Shown: positions 1-6,481 of the stretch, piece by piece
Layout: the number at the start of each line of letters is the position of its first letter
Numbering within the stretch: the first letter of the stretch is position 1
Source of the DNA: Mycolicibacterium chubuense
Lineage (GTDB): Bacteria; Actinomycetota; Actinomycetes; Mycobacteriales; Mycobacteriaceae
NCBI RefSeq assembly: GCF_001044255.1
Contig: NZ_JYNX01000036.1
Location: 207,598 to 239,858, forward strand
Reading direction: 5' to 3'
DNA length: 32,261 nucleotides
Made by a program: the position numbers and the translations under genes
Notes under the pieces: model-generated
What the model saw: only the letters and a program-made list of their open reading frames with translations
Database searches by the model: none
Told to the model about the DNA's origin: nothing

Positions 1-471
1 GATCGTGGCGTCGATGGCGGTCTCGAGTTTCTTCTGCGACAGCAGCCCCCACTCCCGCACGGCGTCGACGACGATGCCGTCCAACCTGGCCAGGATGGCC
101 GGGTCCACCACCAGCGCGCTGCGGAACACGATCGTCGTCACCAGCGACAACGGCACCCGCCCCGCCGCCAACAGTCGGCCCAGCCGCGGGAACCGGTCCC
201 GCAACGCCAACCCCAGGGTCATCTGTCCTGAGGCGCGTCCGGAGCTGATGTTGAGCGCGCACCCGATCTCCGCGGCGGCGGCGTCCCAATCATCACAGGC
301 CCAGCGGGCCCGCTCCGGTGCACGGCGGCGCTCCCAGAACTCCACGATCGCGGCCAGCTTCACCGCCTCGGCCCGCGCCGCCGCCACCCCACACCCGGTC
401 ACGATGTCGACCAGATCCGCATCGCCGGCACCAGCCAGCGACGCCACCGGCGGCACCGCGGAATCGTACAT
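1..471 (-). CDS. DUF222 (13E12 repeat family) protein, N-terminal part
   Basis: Reading the minus strand from ATG 471 gives 157 uninterrupted codons to the window edge, so the C-terminal part is missing. The protein begins MYDSAVPPVASLAGAGDAD and contains EFWERRRAPERARWACDDW and EIGCALNISSGRASGQM. This is the N-terminal pattern of the DUF222 proteins of mycobacteria, known as the 13E12 repeat family. In this family the missing part usually carries an HNH endonuclease domain. Members are multicopy, and their role in the cell is not established. GTG at position 510, eleven codons upstream and directly after an in-frame TGA, is an alternative start. No good ribosome binding site precedes either start. 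The family call is firm; the start is less so. Confidence 0.85.
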   Translation of the reverse strand, partial: MYDSAVPPVASLAGAGDADLVDIVTGCGVAAARAEAVKLAAIVEFWERRRAPERARWACDDWDAAAAEIGCALNISSGRASGQMTLGLALRDRFPRLGRLLAAGRVPLSLVTTIVFRSALVVDPAILARLDGIVVDAVREWGLLSQKKLETAIDATI

Positions 472-613
472 ACGTTCGATGTTAGTGATTTCCGTGCAGC
501 TCAGCAGCACTCATCATCGTGCTGTGGATAACCCGGGCAGCGCCGAGAAATCTGTGGATGGATGCTCCACGAGGTCGGAAATGATGTAGGGGCCGCACAC
601 TTCCCCCAAAAAC

Positions 614-629
614 TTGACACGTGTAAAGT
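614..629 (+). promoter_or_regulatory. Palindromic operator overlapping a -10 box before the SDR gene
   Basis: TTGACACGTGTAAA at 614-627 matches its own reverse complement at 12 of 14 positions, with a perfect ACACGTGT core at 617-624. A -10-like TAAAGT at 624-629 overlaps it and ends 8 bases before ATG 638. The arrangement suggests a repressor site covering the promoter of a leaderless transcript. The regulator is not identified: the nearest are the Lrp/AsnC protein at 1498-1968 and the TetR protein at 2495-3106. Confidence 0.5.
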
Positions 630-637
630 TCGGCCAC

Positions 638-1501
638 ATGGACAACATCCGCGGTAAGACCATCGCCATCACCGGGGCGGCACGAGGCATCGGCTACGCC
701 ACCGCCACCGCCCTCCTCGAGCGCGGCGCGCGCGTGGTCATCGGCGACCGCGACGTCGCCCTGCAGGAATCGTCGGTCGCCAAGCTCTCCAACCTCGGAC
801 CGGTATCGGGCTACCCGCTGGACGTCACCGATCGCGAGTCGTTCGCGACCTTCCTCGACAAGGCCCGCACCGACGGCGGCGGCCACATCGACGTGCTGAT
901 CAACAACGCCGGCGTCATGCCGATCGGACCGTTCCTCGAGCAGTCCGAGCAGTCGATCCGGTCGTCGATCGAGGTCAACCTCTACGGCGTCATCGCCGGA
1001 TGCCAGCTCGCCCTGCCCGACATGATCGCCCGCCGGCGCGGCCACATCATCAACATCGCGTCGCTCTCCGGCGTCATCCCCGTACCGGGCCAGGTCGTCT
1101 ACGTGGGCGCGAAGTTCGGTGTCGTCGGGCTGTCCGCCGCGCTCGCCGACGAGGTCGCCCCGCACGGCGTGCACGTGTCGGTGGTGATGCCGCCGTTCAC
1201 CAACACCGAGCTCATCTCCGGCACGAAGGAGACGCCCGGCACCAAACCCGTTGAGCCCGAGGACATCGCGGCGGCCATCGTGAAGACGCTCAACAAGCCC
1301 AAAACGCACGTGTCGGTCCCGCCGTTCCTTCGGTTCACCGCGCAGGCCGCCCAAATGCTGGGCCCGCGCGGGCGACGCTGGATGAACCGGAAGCTCGGCC
1401 TGGACAACGTCTTCCTCGAATTCGACACCACCAAGCGGCAGAGCTACGAACAGCGCGCGCAGGCAGCACTCGGCGTCGTCGAGGGCGCCGACAAGAACTA
1501 G
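638..1501 (+). CDS. SDR family NAD(P)-dependent oxidoreductase
   Basis: This 287-residue classical short-chain dehydrogenase has the cofactor loop TGAARGIG at residues 12-19, NNAG at 89-92, and the catalytic set N114, S142, Y155 and K159 (YVGAK). Such enzymes oxidise or reduce alcohol and carbonyl groups with NAD(P) in the cytoplasm. The substrate cannot be read from sequence. The C-terminal extension of about 60 residues after the Rossmann fold, rich in basic residues (LGPRGRRWMNRKLGL), may touch membrane or lipid, which is inference. ATG 638 was preferred over TTG 614, because the latter lies in a palindrome and would add a non-homologous leader. The stop codon shares the bases CTAG with the stop of the convergent Lrp/AsnC gene. 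Confidence 0.9.
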   Translation: MDNIRGKTIAITGAARGIGYATATALLERGARVVIGDRDVALQESSVAKLSNLGPVSGYPLDVTDRESFATFLDKARTDGGGHIDVLINNAGVMPIGPFLEQSEQSIRSSIEVNLYGVIAGCQLALPDMIARRRGHIINIASLSGVIPVPGQVVYVGAKFGVVGLSAALADEVAPHGVHVSVVMPPFTNTELISGTKETPGTKPVEPEDIAAAIVKTLNKPKTHVSVPPFLRFTAQAAQMLGPRGRRWMNRKLGLDNVFLEFDTTKRQSYEQRAQAALGVVEGADKN

Positions 1502-1968
1502 CTGTCGCCCTCGGGGGGCAGCAGCGGTCTCGACGACAACGGCGAAGAGTAGACGACACTGGTGGTCACGCTGCCGAGTGCGCCGATCCTGCCGCTGAGC
1601 CGTTCGAGGTGCTTCATGTCGGTGGCGACGACCTTCATGATGAAGCAGTCGTCGCCGGTGACGTGGTGAGCTTCCAGGACTTCAGGGAGATCGGCGAGGA
1701 GGCGGTGCAGCGGGTCGTAATTGCCGCTCGGGTAGCGCAGCCGCAGGAAGGCCAGGATCGAGAACCCGAGCCGTTCCGGATCGACCTGAGCGCCGTAACC
1801 GGTGATCACACCGAACTCTTCGAGCCGACGTACGCGTTCGGCGGCGGCGCTGTGGCTCATGGTGACGTGCCGGGCAAGCTCCGCGACGCTCTGCCGCCCG
1901 CGCGTCTGCAACGCCTGCAGAATCGCCGTGTCGACCTTGTCGAGCCGAAACGGGAGTTTCGCGGCCAT
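1498..1968 (-). CDS. Lrp/AsnC family transcriptional regulator
   Basis: The 156-residue protein has the two-part layout of the Lrp/AsnC family. An N-terminal winged helix-turn-helix spans about residues 10-60 (LDKVDTAILQALQTRGRQS, then SHSAAAERVRRLEEFGVI). A C-terminal ligand-sensing domain includes VTGDDCFIMKVVATD at about 103-117. Family members form octamers or dimers that respond to amino acids or related metabolites. It is divergent from the rhodanese at 2061 across a 92-base gap, so that gene is its most likely target, though this is inferred from position only. ATG 1968 (MAAKLPFRLD) was preferred to an upstream ATG at 1992. The 3' end overlaps the SDR stop by 4 bases. Confidence 0.93.
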   Translation of the reverse strand: MAAKLPFRLDKVDTAILQALQTRGRQSVAELARHVTMSHSAAAERVRRLEEFGVITGYGAQVDPERLGFSILAFLRLRYPSGNYDPLHRLLADLPEVLEAHHVTGDDCFIMKVVATDMKHLERLSGRIGALGSVTTSVVYSSPLSSRPLLPPEGDS

Positions 1969-2048
1969 GACGACACGATGCCACGAAATCACCGCTTGAT
2001 TCCCGGTAACGCCGCGATACTTCCCTGGAAACCCATCCGCGCCCTGAA

Positions 2049-2054
2049 TATCGT
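2049..2054 (+). promoter_or_regulatory. -10 box of a probable leaderless rhodanese transcript
   Basis: TATCGT fits the mycobacterial TANNNT -10 pattern and ends 6 bases before ATG 2061. A transcript started here would begin at or next to the start codon, which agrees with the lack of a purine-rich ribosome binding site. The rest of the 1969-2060 gap must also hold the promoter of the divergent Lrp/AsnC gene. Confidence 0.5.
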
Positions 2055-2060
2055 TTCCTC

Positions 2061-2498
2061 ATGCCTGCCACCCCAACGGAACTCCTCGTGGCGCACTTCG
2101 CCGGCAAACTCGCCGTCGAAACCGACGCCTCGGATGTGCACGCCGACCAGGAGAACGGCGTCGCGTTCGCGCTCGTCGACGCCCGCGGAACAAGCGCCTG
2201 GGACCAGGGGCGGATCGCTGGAGCGGTCCACATGCCCACCGCGGAGATCGCCGAACGGGCGACCCGGGAGATCCCCCGGAACGTACCCGTCGTGACGTAC
2301 TGCTGGGGGCCGGGCTGCAACGGCTCGACCCGTGCCGCCCTGGAGTTCGCGAAGCTCGGCTACCAGGTCAAGGAGATGATCGGCGGCTTCGAATACTGGG
2401 CCCGCGAAGGCTTTCCCGTCGAGACGGATCGCGGCCAGGAACTCCGCGCCAAGGATCCGCTCACGGCACCGTTGGACGCCGCCACCTGTGACTGCTAA
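2061..2498 (+). CDS. Rhodanese-like domain protein with two-cysteine loop
   Basis: This is a single-domain rhodanese of 145 residues. It has VDARGTSAWDQGRIAGAVHMP (about residues 39-59, the CH2A-like region) and the active-site segment TYCWGPGCNGSTRAALEF, with cysteines at 81 and 86. Rhodaneses carry sulfur as a persulfide on the active cysteine and hand it to thiol acceptors. The loop here is longer than the standard six-residue loop, and the protein ends in CDC (C143, C145), so it may also do redox or metal chemistry, which is inference. The divergent Lrp/AsnC gene is the likely regulator. The stop overlaps that of the convergent tetR by 3 bases. Confidence 0.9.
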   Translation: MPATPTELLVAHFAGKLAVETDASDVHADQENGVAFALVDARGTSAWDQGRIAGAVHMPTAEIAERATREIPRNVPVVTYCWGPGCNGSTRAALEFAKLGYQVKEMIGGFEYWAREGFPVETDRGQELRAKDPLTAPLDAATCDC

Positions 2499-3106
2499 CG
2501 CGCGATGCCGTCGATGAGGCGGTCGCACACGGCGTACATCTCCTGCTTCGCCGCGTCCTGATCTTCGGCGCGGGAGATGTAGAGCGCCGCCTCATCAAGT
2601 GCGCCGAGCAGCACGTGCGCCGTCGGCCGCCGCGGCTGATCCGGGATCACCCCGTCGGCGATCGCCTGACCGAGCATCGCCTCGATGACGCCGAGCCCGT
2701 ACTTCATCCCGACCGCGCGCCACCGCTCCCAACCCAGCACCGCCGGCGCGTCGACCAGCATGATCCGCTGCACCTCGGGGGCAGAGCAGAGATCCAGGAA
2801 CAGCCGCGCACCGGTCTTCATCGCCTGCCGCTGATCAGCCGGCGCCGCGTCCCCGAGCCGCGTGACGATGTCCGCGACCAGTTCGCCCTCGATCTCCTCG
2901 TAGACCGCCGCGAACAGTTCGGTCTTGTCGGCGAACTGGTGGTACAGCGCGCCGCGGGTCACCCCCGCCGCCTCGACGATCGACTGCGTCGACACATCGG
3001 CGAAACCGTTGACAGCGAACAACTTCCGCGATGCAGCCAGCAGACTCGCACGCGTGGCCGCGGTGCGCTCCGCCTGGGACCGCCGGGGCGGGGGGTTGAC
3101 TTTCAT
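2495..3106 (-). CDS. TetR/AcrR family transcriptional repressor
   Basis: The 203-residue protein has an N-terminal TetR helix-turn-helix at about residues 16-62 (LFAVNGFADVSTQSIVEAA, then GVTRGALYHQFADKTELF). A variable C-terminal ligand domain follows, including LCSAPEVQRIMLVDAPAVLG. It is divergent from the alpha/beta hydrolase at 3168, with only 61 bases between the two starts. That gap holds an 11-base palindrome overlapping its own ATG. It therefore probably represses itself and the hydrolase until a small molecule, plausibly the hydrolase substrate, releases it. The ligand is unknown. Confidence 0.94.
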   Translation of the reverse strand: MKVNPPPRRSQAERTAATRASLLAASRKLFAVNGFADVSTQSIVEAAGVTRGALYHQFADKTELFAAVYEEIEGELVADIVTRLGDAAPADQRQAMKTGARLFLDLCSAPEVQRIMLVDAPAVLGWERWRAVGMKYGLGVIEAMLGQAIADGVIPDQPRRPTAHVLLGALDEAALYISRAEDQDAAKQEMYAVCDRLIDGIAR

Positions 3107-3130
3107 ACAGTCTGTACGTAACTTTCGTAC
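3106..3130. promoter_or_regulatory. Probable TetR operator between tetR and hydrolase
   Basis: TACAGTCTGTA at 3106-3116 is a perfect palindrome around a central T and begins on the first base of the tetR start codon. A second inverted repeat, GTACG at 3114-3118 with CGTAC at 3126-3130, overlaps it. Both sit in the only space available for the two divergent promoters, as expected for an autoregulated TetR gene. Binding itself is inferred. Confidence 0.6.
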
Positions 3131-3167
3131 TCAGTGTTTGTAAATGTCGACGAGAAGGATAACCGCT

Positions 3168-4025
3168 ATGCCCACCGTCACCGTGCCTGCGGCCACCGTC
3201 GAATACCGCGAGTCGGGCCCCAAGGACTCCGCCTACCCGCCCGTCGTCTTCGTGCACGGCGCGCTCGTCGACTCCCGACTGTGGGACGCCGTCGCCGCCG
3301 ACCTGGCCGGTCAGGGATTCCGCTGCCTGCAACCCGACCTCCCCCTCGGCGCCCACCGCATCCCGGTCGACGACCGCGCCGCGCTGACGCCCACCGGTGT
3401 CGCGGATCTGGTGCACGACCTCCTCGTCGCCCTGGATCTCGAGGACGTCACGCTGGTCGGCAACGACACCGGCGGTGGCGTGTGCCAGTTCCTGATCGAC
3501 GCCCACCCCGAGCGCATCGGCCGCCTCGTGCTGACCAATTGCGATGCGTTCGACAAGTTTCCGCCGTTCCCCTTCAACGCCGTCTTCGCGATGATGCGCA
3601 CACGTCCGGCTGTCACCGCGCTGATGGCGACCATGGGTCCGACGGCACTGCGGCACTCACCGCTCGGCTACGGCCTGCTCGCCAAGAACCTGGATCCGGC
3701 ACTGACCGCATCGTGGCTGACGCCGGCGCGCACCGACCGGCGCATCGCCGGTGACTTCGCCGCGCTGGCCCGGGGAATCGGCGGAACCGATCTCACCCAC
3801 GTCGCACCCCGGCTGCACCGCTTCACCAAACCGGTGACCGTGGTGTGGGGTCAGGACGACCGCTGCTTCACCCCGGCACTCGGGCGCCGACTCGCCGCGC
3901 TGTTCCCCGATGCGACCACCGTCGACGTGCCGCACGCGTCGACGTTCGTCCCGCTGGACGCACCCGCAGCGGTCAGCAAGGCGATCCGTCAGGCGAACAC
4001 TGGCATCGGATCGCCGAGGCGGTAG
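3168..4025 (+). CDS. Alpha/beta-fold hydrolase with Asp nucleophile
   Basis: This 285-residue protein has the alpha/beta hydrolase fold: FVHG at 28-31 for the oxyanion region, a nucleophile elbow GNDTGGG with D100, an acid in VWGQDD (D230 or D231), and the catalytic histidine in PHAS (H256). An aspartate rather than serine nucleophile is the signature of the haloalkane dehalogenase and epoxide hydrolase branch. That branch forms an ester intermediate and opens carbon-halogen or epoxide bonds. The true substrate is unknown. ATG 3168 was chosen because AGAAGG lies 9 bases upstream; ATG 3144 would add eight unconserved residues. It is probably controlled by the divergent TetR. Its last 37 bases overlap the convergent gene at 3989. 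Confidence 0.9.
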   Translation: MPTVTVPAATVEYRESGPKDSAYPPVVFVHGALVDSRLWDAVAADLAGQGFRCLQPDLPLGAHRIPVDDRAALTPTGVADLVHDLLVALDLEDVTLVGNDTGGGVCQFLIDAHPERIGRLVLTNCDAFDKFPPFPFNAVFAMMRTRPAVTALMATMGPTALRHSPLGYGLLAKNLDPALTASWLTPARTDRRIAGDFAALARGIGGTDLTHVAPRLHRFTKPVTVVWGQDDRCFTPALGRRLAALFPDATTVDVPHASTFVPLDAPAAVSKAIRQANTGIGSPRR

Positions 4026-4393
4026 GCCTCGATCGTGTCGAGGTGCTCGAACAGTTCGGACAGGTTGAACTGGTAGTCGTCGGCGGTGCCGACGAACACC
4101 ACGTGGGCCACCTCGCCCTCGTCCTCGGGGGTCAGCAGCACCACCGTCACGTTGACGACCTCGTCCTCGTCGGCGACCTCGGCCTCCGACGCCGGCCAGT
4201 ACCAGGCGGCGCCGGTCTCGTCGTCGACGTCCTCGGAGAACTCCCAGCCACGCTCGGTCAGACGGGCGTCGAAATCCTCGAGTTCGGCCGCGATTTCGAG
4301 CTGTTCGGCGACACGCGCCGGCACCCAGGCGTCATCGCGGACCGCGCGCCGCTTCTTGCGGCGCGCCTTCTTCTGCTCGGATCGCCGCGACAC
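3989..4393 (-). CDS. Conserved hypothetical protein, charge-polarised
   Basis: I do not recognise a named family in this 134-residue protein. The first 20 residues are strongly basic (SEQKKARRKKRRAVRDD). The rest is very acidic, with stretches such as ASEAEVADEDEVV and EFSEDVDDETGAAWYWP, and no membrane segment or signal peptide. It starts on the base next to the metZ stop, so it is probably the last gene of the metZ operon and translationally linked to it. A basic tail on an acidic body suggests contact with nucleic acid or the ribosome, but that is speculation. Regular codon use and tight spacing support it as a real gene. Its end overlaps the hydrolase gene by 37 bases. Confidence 0.8.
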   Translation of the reverse strand: MSRRSEQKKARRKKRRAVRDDAWVPARVAEQLEIAAELEDFDARLTERGWEFSEDVDDETGAAWYWPASEAEVADEDEVVNVTVVLLTPEDEGEVAHVVFVGTADDYQFNLSELFEHLDTIEAYRLGDPMPVFA

Positions 4394-5608
4394 CTACGCC
4401 AGCGCCTGAGCCAGGTCGGCGATCAGGTCCTCGGTGCCCTCCAGACCGATCGAGATGCGAACGACGCCGTCGCCCAGCCCGATCGCGGCCCGCCCCTCCG
4501 GCCCCATCGCGCGGTGGGTGGTGGTCGCCGGATGGGTGATCAACGACTTGGCATCGCCGAGATTGTTCGAGATGTCCACGATCTGCAGCTTGTCGAGTAC
4601 CTCGAACGCCCGCTCCTTGGTGCCGCCCGCGAGCTCGAACGTCACGACCGTGCCGCCACCGGTCATCTGTCGCTTCGCCAAGTCGTACTGCGGATGTGAT
4701 TCCAGGAACGGATATTTCACCCAGCTGACGGCCGAACTCGACTCGAGGAACTCCGCGACGCGCAGCGCTGAGGCGTTCTGATGGTCCACCCGCAGCGCCA
4801 GCGTCTCCAGCCCTTTGAGCAGCGTCCACGCGTTGAACGGACTCAGCGCGGGCCCGGTGTGGCGCATCAGCTTCTGCACCGGCCCGTCGATGTACTCCTT
4901 GTCACCGAGGATCGCGCCGCCGAGCACCCGGCCCTGCCCGTCGATGTGCTTGGTACCCGAGTAGACGACGACGTCGACACCCAGCGGGAAACCCTGCTGC
5001 AAAATCGGTGTAGCGAAGACGTTGTCCAGCACCACCTTTGCGCCTGCCGCATGGGCCATGTCGCAGACCGCGCCGATGTCGACCAGCGACTGCATCGGGT
5101 TCGACGGCGTCTCGAAGAACACCGCACTGGTCGGTCTCGACCTATCAGACAAAGCCTCCTCCCACTGGGAGAGGTCCTCACCGTCGACGAACACCGTCTC
5201 CACGCCCCAGCGCGGCAGGATCTCGTTGCACACCACGAAGCACGAGCCGAACAGGCTGCGGGCGGCGACCAACCGGTCGCCCGCGCCGAGCAGCGCGCCG
5301 AGGGCGGTGAACACCGCCGACATGCCGGTGGCCGTCGCGAAACAGGCCGGGGCGCCTTCGAGCAGGCGCAACCGCTCCTCGAACATCGAGATCGTCGGAT
5401 TGCCGTAGCGCGAGTAGACGTACCGATCGACCTCGCCGGTGAACGCCTTCTCCGCGTCGGCGGCCGTCTGGTAGACGTAACCCGACGTCAGGTACATCGC
5501 CTCGGCGGTCTCCTCGAAGCCCGACCGCAACAGCCCGCCCCGGACGCCGATGGTGGCCTGGCTGACGCCCTCGGGCAGCGGCGCCGGGGTGCGGATCGAC
5601 TCGCTCAT
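4394..5608 (-). CDS. metZ: O-succinylhomoserine sulfhydrylase
   Basis: MetZ is a PLP enzyme that joins O-succinylhomoserine with sulfide to give homocysteine, the direct sulfhydrylation route to methionine. The 404-residue protein matches the family length (406 in M. tuberculosis Rv0391, from memory). It shows the Cys/Met metabolism fold: SRYGNPT at 66-72, ATATGMSAVF at 91-100, the PLP-facing LDNVFATP, and the Schiff-base lysine K220 in VYSGTKHIDGQGR. ATG 5608 was chosen because it overlaps the rhodanese stop as ATGA, giving translational coupling. A longer reading back to 5770 would run through the rhodanese gene in another frame. The adjacent rhodanese suggests that persulfide or sulfide is supplied locally, as in the M. 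tuberculosis arrangement. Confidence 0.97.
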   Translation of the reverse strand: MSESIRTPAPLPEGVSQATIGVRGGLLRSGFEETAEAMYLTSGYVYQTAADAEKAFTGEVDRYVYSRYGNPTISMFEERLRLLEGAPACFATATGMSAVFTALGALLGAGDRLVAARSLFGSCFVVCNEILPRWGVETVFVDGEDLSQWEEALSDRSRPTSAVFFETPSNPMQSLVDIGAVCDMAHAAGAKVVLDNVFATPILQQGFPLGVDVVVYSGTKHIDGQGRVLGGAILGDKEYIDGPVQKLMRHTGPALSPFNAWTLLKGLETLALRVDHQNASALRVAEFLESSSAVSWVKYPFLESHPQYDLAKRQMTGGGTVVTFELAGGTKERAFEVLDKLQIVDISNNLGDAKSLITHPATTTHRAMGPEGRAAIGLGDGVVRISIGLEGTEDLIADLAQALA

Positions 5609-6018
5609 GACTGCGTCCAGGGCAGGCCGACGGCTTTCCACCCGGTGCCGCCGCGGTGCTTGTGCTCGTCGAGGTTGCCCTCGAAGCCGTCGAGGATGTT
5701 GTAGGACGGCCCGATGCCCGCCTCGGTGGCCGCCTCCGCGGCGCCGATCGACCGGTTGCCGGACCGGCACAGGAACGCCACCGGCCGGTCACCCGGGGTG
5801 ATCCCGGCGGCCAGCAGGTCGTCGACGAAGCCGGTGTTGCGGGAGCCGTCCGTGCGGTTCCACTCGATGAACACCGTGTCGCGGTGCAGCGACGTCAGGT
5901 CGGGCACGCCGACGAAGCGCCACTCGGCGTCGGTGCGACAGTCCACCAGCACCGCATCGGGGTTCTCGCTCAGCAGCTTCCAGGCCTCCTCAGGCGTGAT
6001 GTCTCCGGCGTAGCTCAC
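5605..6018 (-). CDS. Rhodanese-like protein of the metZ operon
   Basis: This 137-residue single-domain rhodanese has VLVDCRTDAEWRFVGVPDL at 23-41 and the standard active loop CRSGNRS with C84. It matches the position and length of M. tuberculosis Rv0390, which also precedes metZ. The likely role is to carry sulfur as a persulfide, perhaps as donor for MetZ. The enzyme class is clear, but the partnership is inferred from the 4-base ATGA overlap with metZ. The start is GTG 6018 (M-SYAGDITPEEAW), 19 bases after the preceding gene. It is unrelated in loop type to the other rhodanese at 2061. Confidence 0.92.
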   Translation of the reverse strand: MSYAGDITPEEAWKLLSENPDAVLVDCRTDAEWRFVGVPDLTSLHRDTVFIEWNRTDGSRNTGFVDDLLAAGITPGDRPVAFLCRSGNRSIGAAEAATEAGIGPSYNILDGFEGNLDEHKHRGGTGWKAVGLPWTQS

Positions 6019-6037
6019 GGTCGTGAGTGTCCCACAG

Positions 6038-6481
6038 CTAGCTGGGACCGGTCGAACAGACCTTCCAGGCCCCGGCCTCCTTGAGGAAGGTCGCCTCGAC
6101 GGTCTGCTTCGCGTCCGGATCCTTATCGAAGTGGTAGGTGACCGACGCAGTCGCCCGGTCCCCGTCGACGGCCACGTCGGAGACGCCGTCGACGAACCGT
6201 TCGCCCCTCTTGGCCACCGAGTCACGATGGGCCGCAGTCACTTTCGCTTCGTCGCCGGCCTCGGCCGCGCAGGTGAACGACCGGAAGTCCGCGAAGTCAC
6301 CGCGCTGCAGCGCGTCGTTCTGGCCCACGGCGGCCCGGCCGATCTGCTGGGAGTCGGTGAGCTCGTCGTGGGAGAAAACGTTGAAGAGCCAGATTGCGAT
6401 CACGATGGCCACAATGATTGCCAGCGCACCCAGGAACGGCGTCGCGGTCGAGCCGGTCGACGTGTCATCGGGTTCGGTCAC
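6038..6481 (-). CDS. Membrane-anchored Rv0361-like protein, short form
   Basis: The 147-residue protein has one transmembrane helix at about 15-36 (FLGALAIIVAIVIAIWLF). An extracytoplasmic domain follows that resembles the NTF2-like/DUF4878 type. The domain contains DALQRGDFADFRSFTC and ends near WKVC, so two cysteines (C71, C142) could form a disulfide outside the membrane. The same pattern occurs in the longer protein at 20105-20857, making the two paralogues. The function is unknown. The GTG start at 6481 overlaps the purT stop as GTGA, so it is translated with purT. No signal cleavage site is seen, so it should stay anchored. Confidence 0.82.
   Translation of the reverse strand: MTEPDDTSTGSTATPFLGALAIIVAIVIAIWLFNVFSHDELTDSQQIGRAAVGQNDALQRGDFADFRSFTCAAEAGDEAKVTAAHRDSVAKRGERFVDGVSDVAVDGDRATASVTYHFDKDPDAKQTVEATFLKEAGAWKVCSTGPS

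Noticed and set aside
5-589. Plus-strand open frame of 194 residues at the left edge
   Set aside because: Ser/Thr/Arg-rich with no family pattern. It lies opposite the DUF222 gene, which has clear protein motifs on the minus strand.
614-619. TTGACA as a -35 promoter box
   Set aside because: A matching -10 box would fall inside the SDR coding region. The hexamer is better explained as part of the palindrome.
482-1354. Minus-strand open frame of 290 residues
   Set aside because: Low-complexity Arg/Asp/Gly/Val translation opposite the SDR gene; a shadow caused by high GC.
3989-4393. Assignment of the small acidic protein to the RraB RNase E inhibitor family
   Set aside because: It shares overall acidity, but the expected C-terminal pattern (an EYDGWG-like motif) is absent.
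5609-5770. 54-residue N-terminal extension of metZ
   Set aside because: It overlaps the rhodanese gene, is Arg-rich and unlike MetZ. ATG 5608 overlaps the rhodanese stop as ATGA and gives the family length.
2061-6018. The two rhodanese genes as a local duplication
   Set aside because: Their active loops (CWGPGCNGS and CRSGNRS), lengths and ends differ. They belong to separate rhodanese groups.
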